Counted from the stretch's first letter, positions 17,410 through 25,736 are shown. The stretch is DNA of 40,430 nucleotides from Ahrensia sp. R2A130 (GCF_000179775.1 NZ_AEEB01000006.1:1-40430), one strand, 5' to 3'. Notes: a model not told the origin generated them from the letters alone. Made by a program: numbers and translations.

Positions 17410-19331
17410 ACGTCGAGGAAATTAAGGTCCTGTTTTCGTCGTCAGACATCACTTCCGCAGTGATCATCGACGACGCTAACGACGACCTTCCGACCGCACA
17501 GGCTGTGTCGAACAAGATCGCTGAATGGGACCTTTTCGAAGAGGCGCGAACGGACGCTGACGACGTCCTTTTAAAAGCCAGCTATAGCGGCGCTGATGGT
17601 GACCCAACAACCGTTCGAAACGACGATGCCTACGTCCAAGCAGTGTATGCACTGCGTGATCAGCTCGAGGCTGACGCTAAGGCAATATTCCAGACCTACG
17701 AAGATGGCAGGAGTTCGGACCTCCAGCGGGTAGAGATAATCGAAGCGTATTTGATTGAAGCGGGGCTCAAGGTGAGCCGCCTGGGGACCGAATTCAAGAA
17801 TGATGTTGGTGATGCAGATTTAGTGGTGATCGATCTGTACCTAGGGTCGTTGCAGGATGATGATGCGAAGAACAAGTCGGAAATGGGATTGCGAGCTGTG
17901 ATGCATAGCCGACAAGTGGCGCCGCCTCTTGTCCTTCTGATCTCTAACAATGGAGCTCTACCTGACCTCCGCAATTCCTATCGCGATAAGGTCAAACTCC
18001 TGGAATCCGGCTTTCGAATTTTGCAAAAATCGGAGCTTGATGATGTGACATCTCTCGGGCGACAGTTAGGCCGACTAGCCGAAAACAAGAACCAAACGCA
18101 GGCGTTTGCTGCGTTCCTCACTGCGTTGGACGAGGGCGTCGACAAGGCAAAGACGCGCACGATGGAGGCAATGCGTCAGCTGAAGCTGTCGGACATCGCT
18201 CAGGTGCGCCAGCTGCTGCTCGATCACGAAGAAGAAAAAACCGGAACTTATTTGGTCGATTTGTTTGACCGGTCCTTACAGCACGAGATTGAATGCGAAC
18301 CAGAGATCATTGAAACTGCGCGTGCGATCAATGACATCGACATACCGCATTATGCCCCTCACGTGTCAGGATCTCCCGACTTACCTCAGATGGTCGCTCG
18401 CGCGTTGACCCGCGGCTTCGAACGGTGGAAGCCCTCAGATGAGGGCGCGGTGAGCCTCAAATTCGGCGATGTGCTGCTGATTAAAGGTGAAAAAGCCTCT
18501 AAACATGGGAAGCGTCCAAACAACCGAGCGTTCCAGGTCGAACATGGTTCGGCCGTACTCGTGATTACGGCGGCGTGTGATCTCGTAAACGCTGGCTCAC
18601 GCGAACCCGTAAATAGCGTTCTGTTCTTGGTAGGTGAGATCGTTTCCATTGGGCTAGATAGCTGGAAATATCCCGACGATGGACGAACGTACGCGTTTCA
18701 ACTCGACGACGGTCTGCGTTGCATCAAGTGGGACACGAAGAACATCCGCACCGTCAATTGGGCGTTGATTGATAAACAGATCGGTTCTAACCGAGCACGT
18801 TTTATAGGCCGACTGCGTGAAGATCACGCCACATCGCTCCAGCAGAAAACCCTGTCATCAATCGGCAGAGTTGGAATGGCAGCCACACTGCCGGCATCAA
18901 TCCCGGTCGATGTCGAGGCATATGTGGTTGGTGTGGATGGAAAGCCACTACAGATAACGGTCGATGGACTGAATGATGGAGGAACGGTCTTTGTCGGCAC
19001 TAAAGGCAAGCGATCGCTGACGCTTACTGAAAGGGGATGTGATGAGTTGGCACGGGCTTTGGCGGAAGTTCCTCCGGGAAGTGTAGCGCAGAGCTCTCGG
19101 GGCCGATTTCGGACGTCTCGTGAACAAAGCGACGCTCGTCTGCGAGCGGGACTTCCTCTGAGTCCAAAGCTGAAAGTTGATGCACCGCAGAAAGTGCCTG
19201 ATCCTGAGGCAAAGGGTGATCCTTGCATCCATACTTACTGGGGTGATTTAGATCGGGATGAAGTGCTCAGTGCGCAAGATCAGAAGAAATTGGGGCTCAT
19301 ATTGAATCTCATACCAACTGCTGGCCTTTAG
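17406..19331 (+). CDS. Receiver-like response protein coupled to the GHKL kinase
   Basis: A 641-aa protein translationally coupled to the kinase gene. The N-terminal 220 residues look like a phosphoacceptor receiver domain with an expanded middle: acidic pair D22/D23 (VIIDDAND), candidate phosphoacceptor D143 (DLVVIDLYLG), S180 (VLLISNN) and K208 (RILQKSE). About 120 residues separate the acidic pair from the phosphoacceptor instead of about 45, so a helical segment is inserted. After a helical linker the C-terminal half (about 330-530) has a beta-rich domain with an ITAACDL motif that I cannot assign. There is no helix-turn-helix, so it is not an ordinary transcription factor. Similar receiver-like domains beside GHKL ATPases have been noted in surveys of bacterial conflict systems, but I cannot name this family firmly. 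Confidence 0.72.
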   Translation: MNVEEIKVLFSSSDITSAVIIDDANDDLPTAQAVSNKIAEWDLFEEARTDADDVLLKASYSGADGDPTTVRNDDAYVQAVYALRDQLEADAKAIFQTYEDGRSSDLQRVEIIEAYLIEAGLKVSRLGTEFKNDVGDADLVVIDLYLGSLQDDDAKNKSEMGLRAVMHSRQVAPPLVLLISNNGALPDLRNSYRDKVKLLESGFRILQKSELDDVTSLGRQLGRLAENKNQTQAFAAFLTALDEGVDKAKTRTMEAMRQLKLSDIAQVRQLLLDHEEEKTGTYLVDLFDRSLQHEIECEPEIIETARAINDIDIPHYAPHVSGSPDLPQMVARALTRGFERWKPSDEGAVSLKFGDVLLIKGEKASKHGKRPNNRAFQVEHGSAVLVITAACDLVNAGSREPVNSVLFLVGEIVSIGLDSWKYPDDGRTYAFQLDDGLRCIKWDTKNIRTVNWALIDKQIGSNRARFIGRLREDHATSLQQKTLSSIGRVGMAATLPASIPVDVEAYVVGVDGKPLQITVDGLNDGGTVFVGTKGKRSLTLTERGCDELARALAEVPPGSVAQSSRGRFRTSREQSDARLRAGLPLSPKLKVDAPQKVPDPEAKGDPCIHTYWGDLDRDEVLSAQDQKKLGLILNLIPTAGL

Positions 19332-19381
19332 CGGACGCAAAACGCGGGGCCGGTTCTTTTGATGATCTCGCGTTTGGTCGG

Positions 19382-19519
19382 TCAAACCTGCAGACCATCT
19401 CGTCTAAAGATACCTCGTATCGCTACCGTGGCTGGGACGGCTGTAGTCAGTGCCCATAGGCCGAGCAGGGACGCGCCAAGCACGACAAAAGCCATCGCGG
19501 GCAGAACCGCACGGAGCAT
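19382..19519 (-). pseudogene. Membrane-protein C-terminal fragment at the IS3 junction, 45 codons
   Basis: On the minus strand the frame from ATG 19519 to TGA 19382 encodes 45 aa with one clear membrane helix (AFVVLGASLLGLWALTTAV) and a basic tail ending RRDGLQV. The frame stays open upstream to the IS boundary at 19528, so this is probably the 3' end of a larger membrane-protein gene cut by the insertion. The sequence beyond the other IS end does not continue it. A free-standing small membrane protein is the alternative. The rest of 19332-19527 shows nothing further. Confidence 0.45.
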
Positions 19520-19581
19520 TCTATTCTTGAGCTGCTCCCCAATTTAGGACCGCCCGGCTGGAGTATTTCCGGGGGTTTTGC

Positions 19582-20427
19582 TCAGAGCGCGGTGGCACCT
19601 TCAGAGCAGTTTAGCAGTGATATCGGCGGGTTGTTGCCGATGGCACTGTGGGGTCGAACGGTGTTGTAGTCTCTGCGCCAAGCGTCCAGTTTTTGCCGCG
19701 CGTCGTCAAGGCTCATGAACCAGTGCGCGTTCAGGCATTCGCTTCGGAAGCTGCCATTGAACCTCTCGATGAAGGCGTTGTCGGTGGGCTTGCCGGGGCG
19801 TGAGAAGTCGAGGATGACGTCATTGCTATAGGCCCACAGGTCCATATCCCGGCTAATGAACTCACTGCCATTATCGACACGAATGGTCTGCGGATAGCCG
19901 ACTTCCCGGCACACCTCTTCAAGTGTCCGGACCACATCCTCACCCTTGTAGCTGAACCGTGGATCAGTGGCTGGCGAATAGCGCGAGAACGTATCGACGA
20001 TCGTCAGGATGCGCAGTTTGCGCCCTGTCACCAGTTGGTCGTGAACGAAGTCCATCGCCCAGACTTGATTGGTATGCGTGGCTTCACACCGATCATCCCG
20101 CAGCTTCGCCTTCACGCGCCGTTTGGGCGTCTTGTTGCGCAGCTGAAGGTCCATCTCGTTGTAAAGACGCCGGATCCGCTTCTGGTTCACTGTCCAGCCT
20201 TCCCATTGCAGCATCACATGCACGCGACGGTAGCCAAACCGAACGCGCGTCTCGCAGATCTCTTTGATCCGGTGTTTGAGAGCGGCCTGATCGCCACGCT
20301 TCGATTTGTACGTGTAGAGGGATCGGTCGATCCGCAGAGCGGCACACGCCTTGCGCACCGAAACTTTCCAAACCTCACGAACCTCATCGACAAGCGCACG
20401 TTTGCGACCAGGCCTCAGAGCTTTTTT
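19582..20427 (-). CDS. IS3-family transposase OrfB (DDE domain), made by -1 frameshift
   Basis: The second reading frame of the IS, carrying the rve-type DDE integrase core: VWAMDFVHD (first Asp), RVDNGSEF (second Asp) and AFIERFNGS (Glu). The N-terminal HTH_21-like region RKACAALRIDRSLYTY precedes them. The frame joins orfA at a slippery A-AAA-AAG on the minus strand at 20427-20421, the usual -1 frameshift signal of IS3 elements, after which KALRPGRKRALVDEV continues without a stop. An internal ATG at 20358 could start an OrfB-only product. The catalytic residues are all present, so the transposase may be active. Confidence 0.92.
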   Translation of the reverse strand, partial: KKALRPGRKRALVDEVREVWKVSVRKACAALRIDRSLYTYKSKRGDQAALKHRIKEICETRVRFGYRRVHVMLQWEGWTVNQKRIRRLYNEMDLQLRNKTPKRRVKAKLRDDRCEATHTNQVWAMDFVHDQLVTGRKLRILTIVDTFSRYSPATDPRFSYKGEDVVRTLEEVCREVGYPQTIRVDNGSEFISRDMDLWAYSNDVILDFSRPGKPTDNAFIERFNGSFRSECLNAHWFMSLDDARQKLDAWRRDYNTVRPHSAIGNNPPISLLNCSEGATAL

Positions 20428-20681
20428 GACAGCACGTCCTGGAGCATGGCCGTGTCCAACGACAGATCGGCGACGATCTTCTTCAGTCGACCATTCTCAT
20501 CTTCAAGCTGGCGCAGCCGCTTCATCTCCGACGGCATCAAACCGGCGTACTTCTTGCGCCAGTTGTAAAACGTCGCAACGCCAATACCGGCCTTGCGGCA
20601 AACCTCGGCAACGGTCGCGTCACCCTCGGCCTGCTTCAAAACAAACGCAATCTGCGCTTCGCTGAACTTCGATGCCTTCAT
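20415..20681 (-). CDS. IS3-family transposase OrfA
   Basis: An 88-aa protein starting MKASKFSEAQIAFVLKQAEG. It has a helix-turn-helix (VAEVCRKAGIGVATFYNWRKKY) that binds the element's ends, then a leucine-zipper-like segment (MKRLRQLEDENGRLKKIVAD) for oligomerisation. AAGGAGAG lies just upstream of the ATG. It ends in SKKL at a TGA that overlaps the start of the OrfB frame through the A6G slippery site. Confidence 0.92.
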   Translation of the reverse strand: MKASKFSEAQIAFVLKQAEGDATVAEVCRKAGIGVATFYNWRKKYAGLMPSEMKRLRQLEDENGRLKKIVADLSLDTAMLQDVLSKKL

Positions 20682-20866
20682 TGAACTCTCCTTCTCCCGA
20701 CAACGGGATCATAAATGGAAAATTCCAGCCTACGGTGGTCTGAATCAATGGGAGCAGGTCAGGGTCTAAATGCTGATGGAACGGCTGTGGCCGGAAGCGG
20801 ACGCTTCGGTTCGTTGAAGCTACGGCAGTAAGCAGACGTCCATTGTGGATATGTACGCGCTAGCGC

Positions 20867-21043
20867 TCAGTTGTGAAGACAGTAGTCACACAGCGGCATT
20901 CCTCCAGAGATGGATCCCGTACCAAGTGAGAATTTCCGATGGCAATGTACGCATTCCATCTGTTCCGGGGCTCGCGATTTGTCATGCTGTGGAGCGCGGC
21001 GCAGTTTATACCAGCGTCGTCTTTCTTCGTCGGTGAAAGCCAT
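20867..21043 (-). CDS. Small zinc-ribbon protein, 58 aa
   Basis: A short minus-strand gene from ATG 21043 to TGA 20867. The product starts MAFTDEERRRWYKLRR and carries two Cys pairs, CVHC and CDYC, about 20 residues apart, with a nearby His: a zinc-ribbon arrangement. AAGGGA lies about 8 bases upstream of the ATG. The charged N-terminal helix plus C-terminal ribbon resembles small accessory proteins I associate with rhizobial mobile elements, but I cannot name a family. It is divergent from nothing obvious and lies about 105 bp from the IS right end. Confidence 0.65.
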   Translation of the reverse strand: MAFTDEERRRWYKLRRAPQHDKSRAPEQMECVHCHRKFSLGTGSISGGMPLCDYCLHN

Positions 21044-21467
21044 CAAGTGTTCCCTTACAGTCTAACGTAGCGAGCCAATTTTCGTGAGGACATCCTAATA
21101 AAACGGTACTGTCGCGTTAGCCACGTCCACGTGCGGCGATCGCGTTGAGAACCGATCGCCGCGGTTTTGTCCGGACCAACATCGTCACTGACTAAAAGAG
21201 CCGACCTCTTGTCCAACGTCGAAAGGCCTTTAGCAGACGTTCGGCACTTTTCCGCGGTGTCGAAAAGCGCCCACTGGCAGGGCCCACCTGTGGTGTCACT
21301 GCTTGTCAAACACAGTGGAACGAGACAGGGTTTCGAACCAATCGCAAATTTGGTTTGGTTCAGGTTCTGCTGAGAGGTCTGGCAGAAAGCTGGTGTTTTC
21401 GCGTACGGCGGAACTTTTCGCCAGTTCAGCGTTATCTTTCAGCTTCGCTGTCGCGTATGATTGCCCG
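21044..21467. other. Gene-free stretch between the zinc-ribbon gene and the HAD-like gene
   Basis: No convincing coding frame on either strand. It holds the strong GC-rich hairpin at 21133-21168 and otherwise looks like degraded intergenic sequence on the border between the accessory region and the metabolic operon. Confidence 0.5.
21133..21168 (+). terminator. Intrinsic-terminator-like hairpin with no gene to terminate
   Basis: GCGGCGATCG (21133-21142) pairs perfectly with CGATCGCCGC (21153-21162) around a 10-base loop, followed by GGTTTT on the plus strand. The form is that of a Rho-independent terminator with a short U-run, but no plus-strand gene lies just upstream. It may be the relic of a lost gene or a palindromic repeat. 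Confidence 0.5.
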
Positions 21468-22355
21468 TTAGATCTGTGGCAAACGCCAGGTGGGATTAAG
21501 ACCGCTGCGAGATATGAAAGTATCGGTGTCGAAACCGGCAAACAGGCCATCCGCTGTTACCAGCACCGTTTTCCAACCCCGGCTCGTGGCACCCGAAATA
21601 TCCGTGTGGAGAGTGTCGCCGCACATAATGATGCGCTCCAGTGCGATGTCGGTCAGCGAAGCCTCCGCCAATTCATAAACTTCCGGAAAGGGTTTGCCGA
21701 AAAACCTGACGTTTTCGACGCCTGCGTCGCACAGCAGATGCCCATAGTGGCCGGGTTCGATCGACAGACTATCGCCCCTCGGGGCCACAAGGTCGGCATT
21801 GGCGATCAGCACGGCTCTTGGTTTTTTGGCCAGTGCTGCGGACAATAAGTCCTGCCGACTCTCCGTCCATTCGGCGCTGGACAGAAACAGGAAACAATCC
21901 ACCGCGTCATAGTCGTTTGCGGCATCCCCCAAGCGCAGCGAGGCCTGTCCAATATCTGCGAGCGCATCATCACCAGCCGCAATGCAACCGATGGTACCGC
22001 CGGGCAACGCTGCCAAAGCCGCATCCCTGCTGGTGATGATTTCGTCGGAAAAAACGTCCATTCCAAGCGCTGCGAATTTGGCAATGGCCCCACCACGGTC
22101 GTAGCTTGCAGCGTTGGTGAGGATGCGGATTGATACCCCCATCGACCGCAATTCGTTCAACCGCGCGGCAGCACCGTCTATCGGCGTCTCCCCAACATTC
22201 AAAACGCCGAACGCGTCGAAGACGAAAGCGTCACCCTGTCGCGCGATTTCTATCAGCGAGGCAATGTCCTGCGTTGCAGGTTCCGGGTTGGCGACCGGCA
22301 CGCGGTGGCGAACATCTTCATAGCGCTGAAAAACGGCTTCGACGTTGTCGAGCAT
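21468..22355 (-). CDS. HAD-superfamily class IIA hydrolase-like protein
   Basis: A 295-aa protein with the layout of class IIA HAD phosphatases (NagD-like, C2 cap). Motif I is FVFDAFGVLNVG with the nucleophile D47; the second Asp of the usual DxD is replaced by Phe (D47-A-F49), as in the DxWGVL-type subgroup, so acid/base catalysis may differ. Motif II is IRILTNAAS, a lysine lies in FFGKPFPEVYE, and the C-terminal acidic motif is MCGDTLHTDISGA. The ATG at 22355 (MLDNVEAV) is preferred over an in-frame start at 22430. It is divergent from the DeoR/ABC operon across 258 bp and probably shares its regulation, consistent with phosphate removal from imported organophosphates. Confidence 0.82.
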   Translation of the reverse strand: MLDNVEAVFQRYEDVRHRVPVANPEPATQDIASLIEIARQGDAFVFDAFGVLNVGETPIDGAAARLNELRSMGVSIRILTNAASYDRGGAIAKFAALGMDVFSDEIITSRDAALAALPGGTIGCIAAGDDALADIGQASLRLGDAANDYDAVDCFLFLSSAEWTESRQDLLSAALAKKPRAVLIANADLVAPRGDSLSIEPGHYGHLLCDAGVENVRFFGKPFPEVYELAEASLTDIALERIIMCGDTLHTDISGATSRGWKTVLVTADGLFAGFDTDTFISRSGLNPTWRLPQI

Positions 22356-22396
22356 GATTGTCCGATCCCGGTTCCACGGTCGCGTCAGCCGGAGGC

Positions 22397-22444
22397 CGAA
22401 ACGATGATTTCGAAACCTACAAAACGACAAGAATGATCGTTTCG
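22397..22444. promoter_or_regulatory. Inverted repeat in the divergent HAD/DeoR promoter region
   Basis: CGAAACGATGATT (22397-22409) and AATGATCGTTTCG (22432-22444) are inverted copies matching at 12 of 13 positions, 22 bp apart. Between the divergent HAD and deoR-type genes this is a reasonable operator pair for the DeoR-family regulator. A CTGCAA/TTGCAG dyad follows at about 22452, and an A-rich/T-rich imperfect dyad lies at about 22545-22575, closer to the regulator start. Confidence 0.4.
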
Positions 22445-22613
22445 CAAGTGCTGCAATCCTTGAGCGGTTGCAGAAACACCGAAAAACACTGCGAAATTCT
22501 AATCACGTGCCCCACAGACCCGCGCGCAGTGGAGAAATTTCAGTCAAACAAAAACAAAAGTGTTGTTTTGTTGCTTTCACTGGTCAACACTCTGACAACA
22601 GAGCAGGGCGAAC

Positions 22614-23396
22614 ATGTCATCAAAGAAGCACAAACGGCGCAACATGATCCAACAGATCGTACATGAGCGGGGCGGCCTCACCGTCGGTGCGCTGGCGGAA
22701 ATGCTGGATGTCTCGACGCAGACCATCCGCCGTGACCTTGATAAATTGTGCGACGGTGATGTGCTGCGTCGCCGCCATGGCCGTATCGAACTGGCCGAAG
22801 ACCGGCTCAATACGCCATTCGACCAACGCGCGGGCACCAATCTGGTCGGTAAGCGGGCGATAGCCGAGCATGTGGCGCGGCAAATTCCTGACGGCTCCAG
22901 CCTGTTCCTGTCTATCGGCTCCACCGCGCTCAGCGTGGCGCGGGCGCTCGGACGCCATAAGCAGCTCACCGTCATCACCAACAATCTAAGCGCAGCCATG
23001 ACGTTGAGCGAAGAGGTATCCAACCGCATCATCCTGCCAGGTGGCGAACTGCGCCTGCCGGACCGCGATATGATCGGCGAAGAGGTTGTGACCTTCCTCG
23101 ACCGGTTTCGTGCCGAATTTGCTGTCTTCGGCGTGGCCGGAATTGCCGAAGATGGCGGATTACTGGAATTTCACCCCGCCGAAGTGCGGGTTTGTGCGCG
23201 CATGCGTGACAACGCTGCCATGTCTATACTGGCGGTCGACCGCACGAAATTCGGGCGGTCCGCGCCAGCCTATGGCGGTAATATCGACACAGTCGATCTC
23301 GTGGTCAGCGACCGCATTCCCGATGCACTATATCTGCCCATCGTCGAGACACTCGATGACCGGATCGTCTTTGCCGAAGGGGTGATGGAACGATGA
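22614..23396 (+). CDS. DeoR-family transcriptional regulator
   Basis: A 260-aa protein with the N-terminal DeoR helix-turn-helix (LTVGALAEMLDVSTQTIRRDL at about 22-42) and a C-terminal DeoRC sensor domain related to sugar isomerases: SIGSTALSVARAL, VITNNLSAAM and ILPGGELR. Members usually repress uptake and catabolic operons and are released by a phosphorylated sugar or polyol; GlpR with glycerol-3-phosphate is the classic case. Its stop overlaps the ATG of the ABC ATPase gene (ATGA), so it is the first gene of the operon and likely regulates itself, the ABC genes and the divergent HAD gene. Confidence 0.92.
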   Translation: MSSKKHKRRNMIQQIVHERGGLTVGALAEMLDVSTQTIRRDLDKLCDGDVLRRRHGRIELAEDRLNTPFDQRAGTNLVGKRAIAEHVARQIPDGSSLFLSIGSTALSVARALGRHKQLTVITNNLSAAMTLSEEVSNRIILPGGELRLPDRDMIGEEVVTFLDRFRAEFAVFGVAGIAEDGGLLEFHPAEVRVCARMRDNAAMSILAVDRTKFGRSAPAYGGNIDTVDLVVSDRIPDALYLPIVETLDDRIVFAEGVMER

Positions 23397-24430
23397 GTGA
23401 GCCATTCGTACGTATCGAAGGCGTCGCAAAACGCTGGAACGGGCAGCTGGGTGTGGAGAATGTTTCACTTGATATCGAGCGCGGTTCATTCGTCGCTCTG
23501 CTCGGCCCTTCCGGTTGCGGCAAGTCCACGACACTTCGCCTGCTATCCGGCCTAGAGTTGCCGGACGAAGGCAACATCCGTATCGACGGCAATGATGTGA
23601 CGCTGGCGGCACCGTCGGAGCGAAATCTGTCGATGGTGTTCCAGTCCTACGCCCTGTTTCCCCATCTTACGGTTGCCGAAAACGTGGTCTTCGGCCTGAA
23701 AGTACGGCGCGTGGGCAAGGTGGAGCGGGCCGAAAAACTACATCGTGCGCTCGAAATCACCGGCCTGCTCGGCTACGAGCAACGCAAGCCCGGCGAACTA
23801 TCCGGCGGTCAGCGGCAGCGTGTGGCACTAGCCCGCGCCATTGTTGCGGGGCAACCGCTATGCCTGATGGACGAACCGCTTTCGAACCTAGATGCCAAAC
23901 TTCGGGCCTCCGTGCGCCGTGATATCAAGAAGCTGCAAACCGACCTCGGCATCACCGTCATCTACGTGACGCACGACCAGACCGAGGCCATGAGCATGGC
24001 CGACAAAGTGGTGCTGATGAAGGATGGTCACATCCAGCAGGTCGGTCCACCGCAGGATCTGTATTACGAACCCGCCAACACCTTCGTTGCCGAATTTGTG
24101 GGTGCGCCACCCATGGCGTTGATCGAGGCGGCAGCTTTAACGGGCTTCGACAATGCAACCCGTATCGGCATTCGTGCAGAGGATGTTCGGGTCGCAGCAG
24201 ATGGTCAGGGCCGGTTGAATTGCACGGTCGCTGATTGCGAGTTTCTCGGCTCAGAGACCTTCATCGTGCTCGACTGCCCGCACACCACGGGCCTGACAGT
24301 GTCCATGCCGGGGCTGCAACACATACCGCAGGGCGAAGCCATGTCGATCACCTTCGATGATGGCGCGCTGCACTTCTTCGACGCTTCGGGAGAACGCATC
24401 GAGACGGACAGCGTGGCGTCGGCCGCCTGA
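23393..24430 (+). CDS. ABC transporter ATPase, UgpC/MalK type
   Basis: A 345-aa ATPase with every motif of an importer ATPase: Walker A GPSGCGKST at 38-46, Q-loop VFQSYALFPH, signature LSGGQRQR from 136, Walker B CLMDEP with D160/E161, switch His in VTHDQTEAM, and a C-terminal OB-like (TOBE) regulatory domain. This is the CUT1 family for di/oligosaccharides and glycerol-3-phosphate. It energises the two permeases encoded downstream; the ATPase-first gene order differs from the usual ugpBAEC. It overlaps the regulator by 4 bp. Confidence 0.94.
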   Translation: MSEPFVRIEGVAKRWNGQLGVENVSLDIERGSFVALLGPSGCGKSTTLRLLSGLELPDEGNIRIDGNDVTLAAPSERNLSMVFQSYALFPHLTVAENVVFGLKVRRVGKVERAEKLHRALEITGLLGYEQRKPGELSGGQRQRVALARAIVAGQPLCLMDEPLSNLDAKLRASVRRDIKKLQTDLGITVIYVTHDQTEAMSMADKVVLMKDGHIQQVGPPQDLYYEPANTFVAEFVGAPPMALIEAAALTGFDNATRIGIRAEDVRVAADGQGRLNCTVADCEFLGSETFIVLDCPHTTGLTVSMPGLQHIPQGEAMSITFDDGALHFFDASGERIETDSVASAA

Positions 24431-24479
24431 AAGAAACGGACGATAACGAACGACCAATAAAACAAGTGGAGGACTGCAA

Positions 24480-25736
24480 ATGAGCATTTTCAAGAAAACC
24501 GGACTGGCCCTGGCGGCAGCCGCGATGATGGCTGCACCCGCATGGGCGCAAACCAAACTGACCATGTATTACCCCATCGCCGTGGGCGGCGCGCTGACAG
24601 AAGTGGTGGACGGCATCGTCGCAGACTTCGAAAAAGCCAACCCCGATATTGATGTCGAGGCGATCTATTCCGGCAACTACGACGACACGCGCGTGCGTGC
24701 TTTGTCGGCACTCGCTTCTGGCGAGCCAGCGCAGTTGGCCGTTATGTTTTCCATCGATGCCTACGACCTAATCGAGCAGGACCTCATCGTGCCTTTCGAC
24801 AGCGTGCCCGGTGTGGAAGCGGACTGGTTGAACTCGTTCTACCCTGCCCTGACCGCCAACGGTAAAGTCGAAGGCCAGACATGGGGCATTCCCTTCCAGC
24901 GCTCCACCATCGTGGCCTACTACAACAAAGACATGTTCAAGGCCGCCGGTCTTGATCCTGAAAGCCCGCCAAAGTCTTGGGACGAGTTGGTCTCCATGGG
25001 CAAAAAGTTGACCAAGGAAGGAACGTCCGGACTGATGATCCCGTCGACCGGATATCCCTATTGGATGTTCCAGGCGCTAGCGATTCAAAACGGCAAGGAG
25101 CTGATGTCGAACGATGGCAAGACCACATATTTCGATGATCCCGCCGTGGTCGACACGCTGAAATTCTGGAAATCGCTGTCTGCCGAACACGGTATCATGC
25201 CCACCGGTACCGTGGAATGGGGCACACTGCGTCAGGCATTCCTTGAAGGTCAGACGGCAATGATGTGGCACTCGACCGGCAACCTCACCGCTGTGAAAAA
25301 GAACGCTTCGTTCAATTTCGGCGTGGCGGAACTGCCCGGTAAGGAACGTCTGGGTTCGCCTACGGGCGGCGGCAACTTCTACATCTTCAAGAAGACGTCG
25401 GATGAAGAAAAAGCGGCTGCGCTGAAGCTCATTACCTACATGACTGACCCTGAGCAGGCCGCCAAATGGTCCATCGCAACCGGCTATATGGGTGTTTCGC
25501 CCGCGGCCTATGAAACGGAAGCGCTGAAAGCCTACACCAAGGACTTTCCGCCAGCGCTTGTCGCTCGCAACCAGTTGCAGAATGCCGTGGCCGAGTTCTC
25601 CACGTTCGAGACCGCCCGCGTGCGTGAAGGTTTGAACAACGCGATTCAGGCCGCGCTGACTGACACCAAGTCACCGGAAGATGCACTGGCAGAAGCGCAA
25701 GCCAAGGCCGTGCGCCTGCTACGCGACTACCAGTAG
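24480..25736 (+). CDS. ABC transporter periplasmic substrate-binding protein (family 1, UgpB-like)
   Basis: A 418-aa exported protein. The signal peptide has KK, a hydrophobic core (LALAAAAMMAAPA) and a cleavage site after AWA. The mature part starts TKLTMYYPIAVGGALTEVV and carries class-1 binding-protein features (IVADFEKANPDIDV, SGNYDDTRVRAL, WGIPFQRSTIVAYYNKDMF). These resemble UgpB and related glycerol-3-phosphate/glycerophosphodiester binders more than sugar binders. A strong GTGGAGG site precedes the ATG, and a terminator-like hairpin follows the gene, which fits the high expression binding proteins need. Confidence 0.93.
   Translation: MSIFKKTGLALAAAAMMAAPAWAQTKLTMYYPIAVGGALTEVVDGIVADFEKANPDIDVEAIYSGNYDDTRVRALSALASGEPAQLAVMFSIDAYDLIEQDLIVPFDSVPGVEADWLNSFYPALTANGKVEGQTWGIPFQRSTIVAYYNKDMFKAAGLDPESPPKSWDELVSMGKKLTKEGTSGLMIPSTGYPYWMFQALAIQNGKELMSNDGKTTYFDDPAVVDTLKFWKSLSAEHGIMPTGTVEWGTLRQAFLEGQTAMMWHSTGNLTAVKKNASFNFGVAELPGKERLGSPTGGGNFYIFKKTSDEEKAAALKLITYMTDPEQAAKWSIATGYMGVSPAAYETEALKAYTKDFPPALVARNQLQNAVAEFSTFETARVREGLNNAIQAALTDTKSPEDALAEAQAKAVRLLRDYQ

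Larger units (their letters stand above)
19528..20761 (-). mobile_element. IS3-family (IS407-group-like) insertion sequence, complete
   Basis: A 1234-bp element with orfA and orfB on the minus strand and ends of the form TG...CA. The left end begins TGAGCTGCTCCCC (19528) and the right end, read inward on the minus strand, TGACCTGCTCCCA (from 20761); 11 of the first 12 positions agree. The flanking 4-mers (TTCT before, GGGT after) do not match, so the target duplication expected of this group is absent. Recombination between copies or an adjacent deletion after insertion would explain that. Both orfs and the frameshift signal look intact. Confidence 0.88.
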
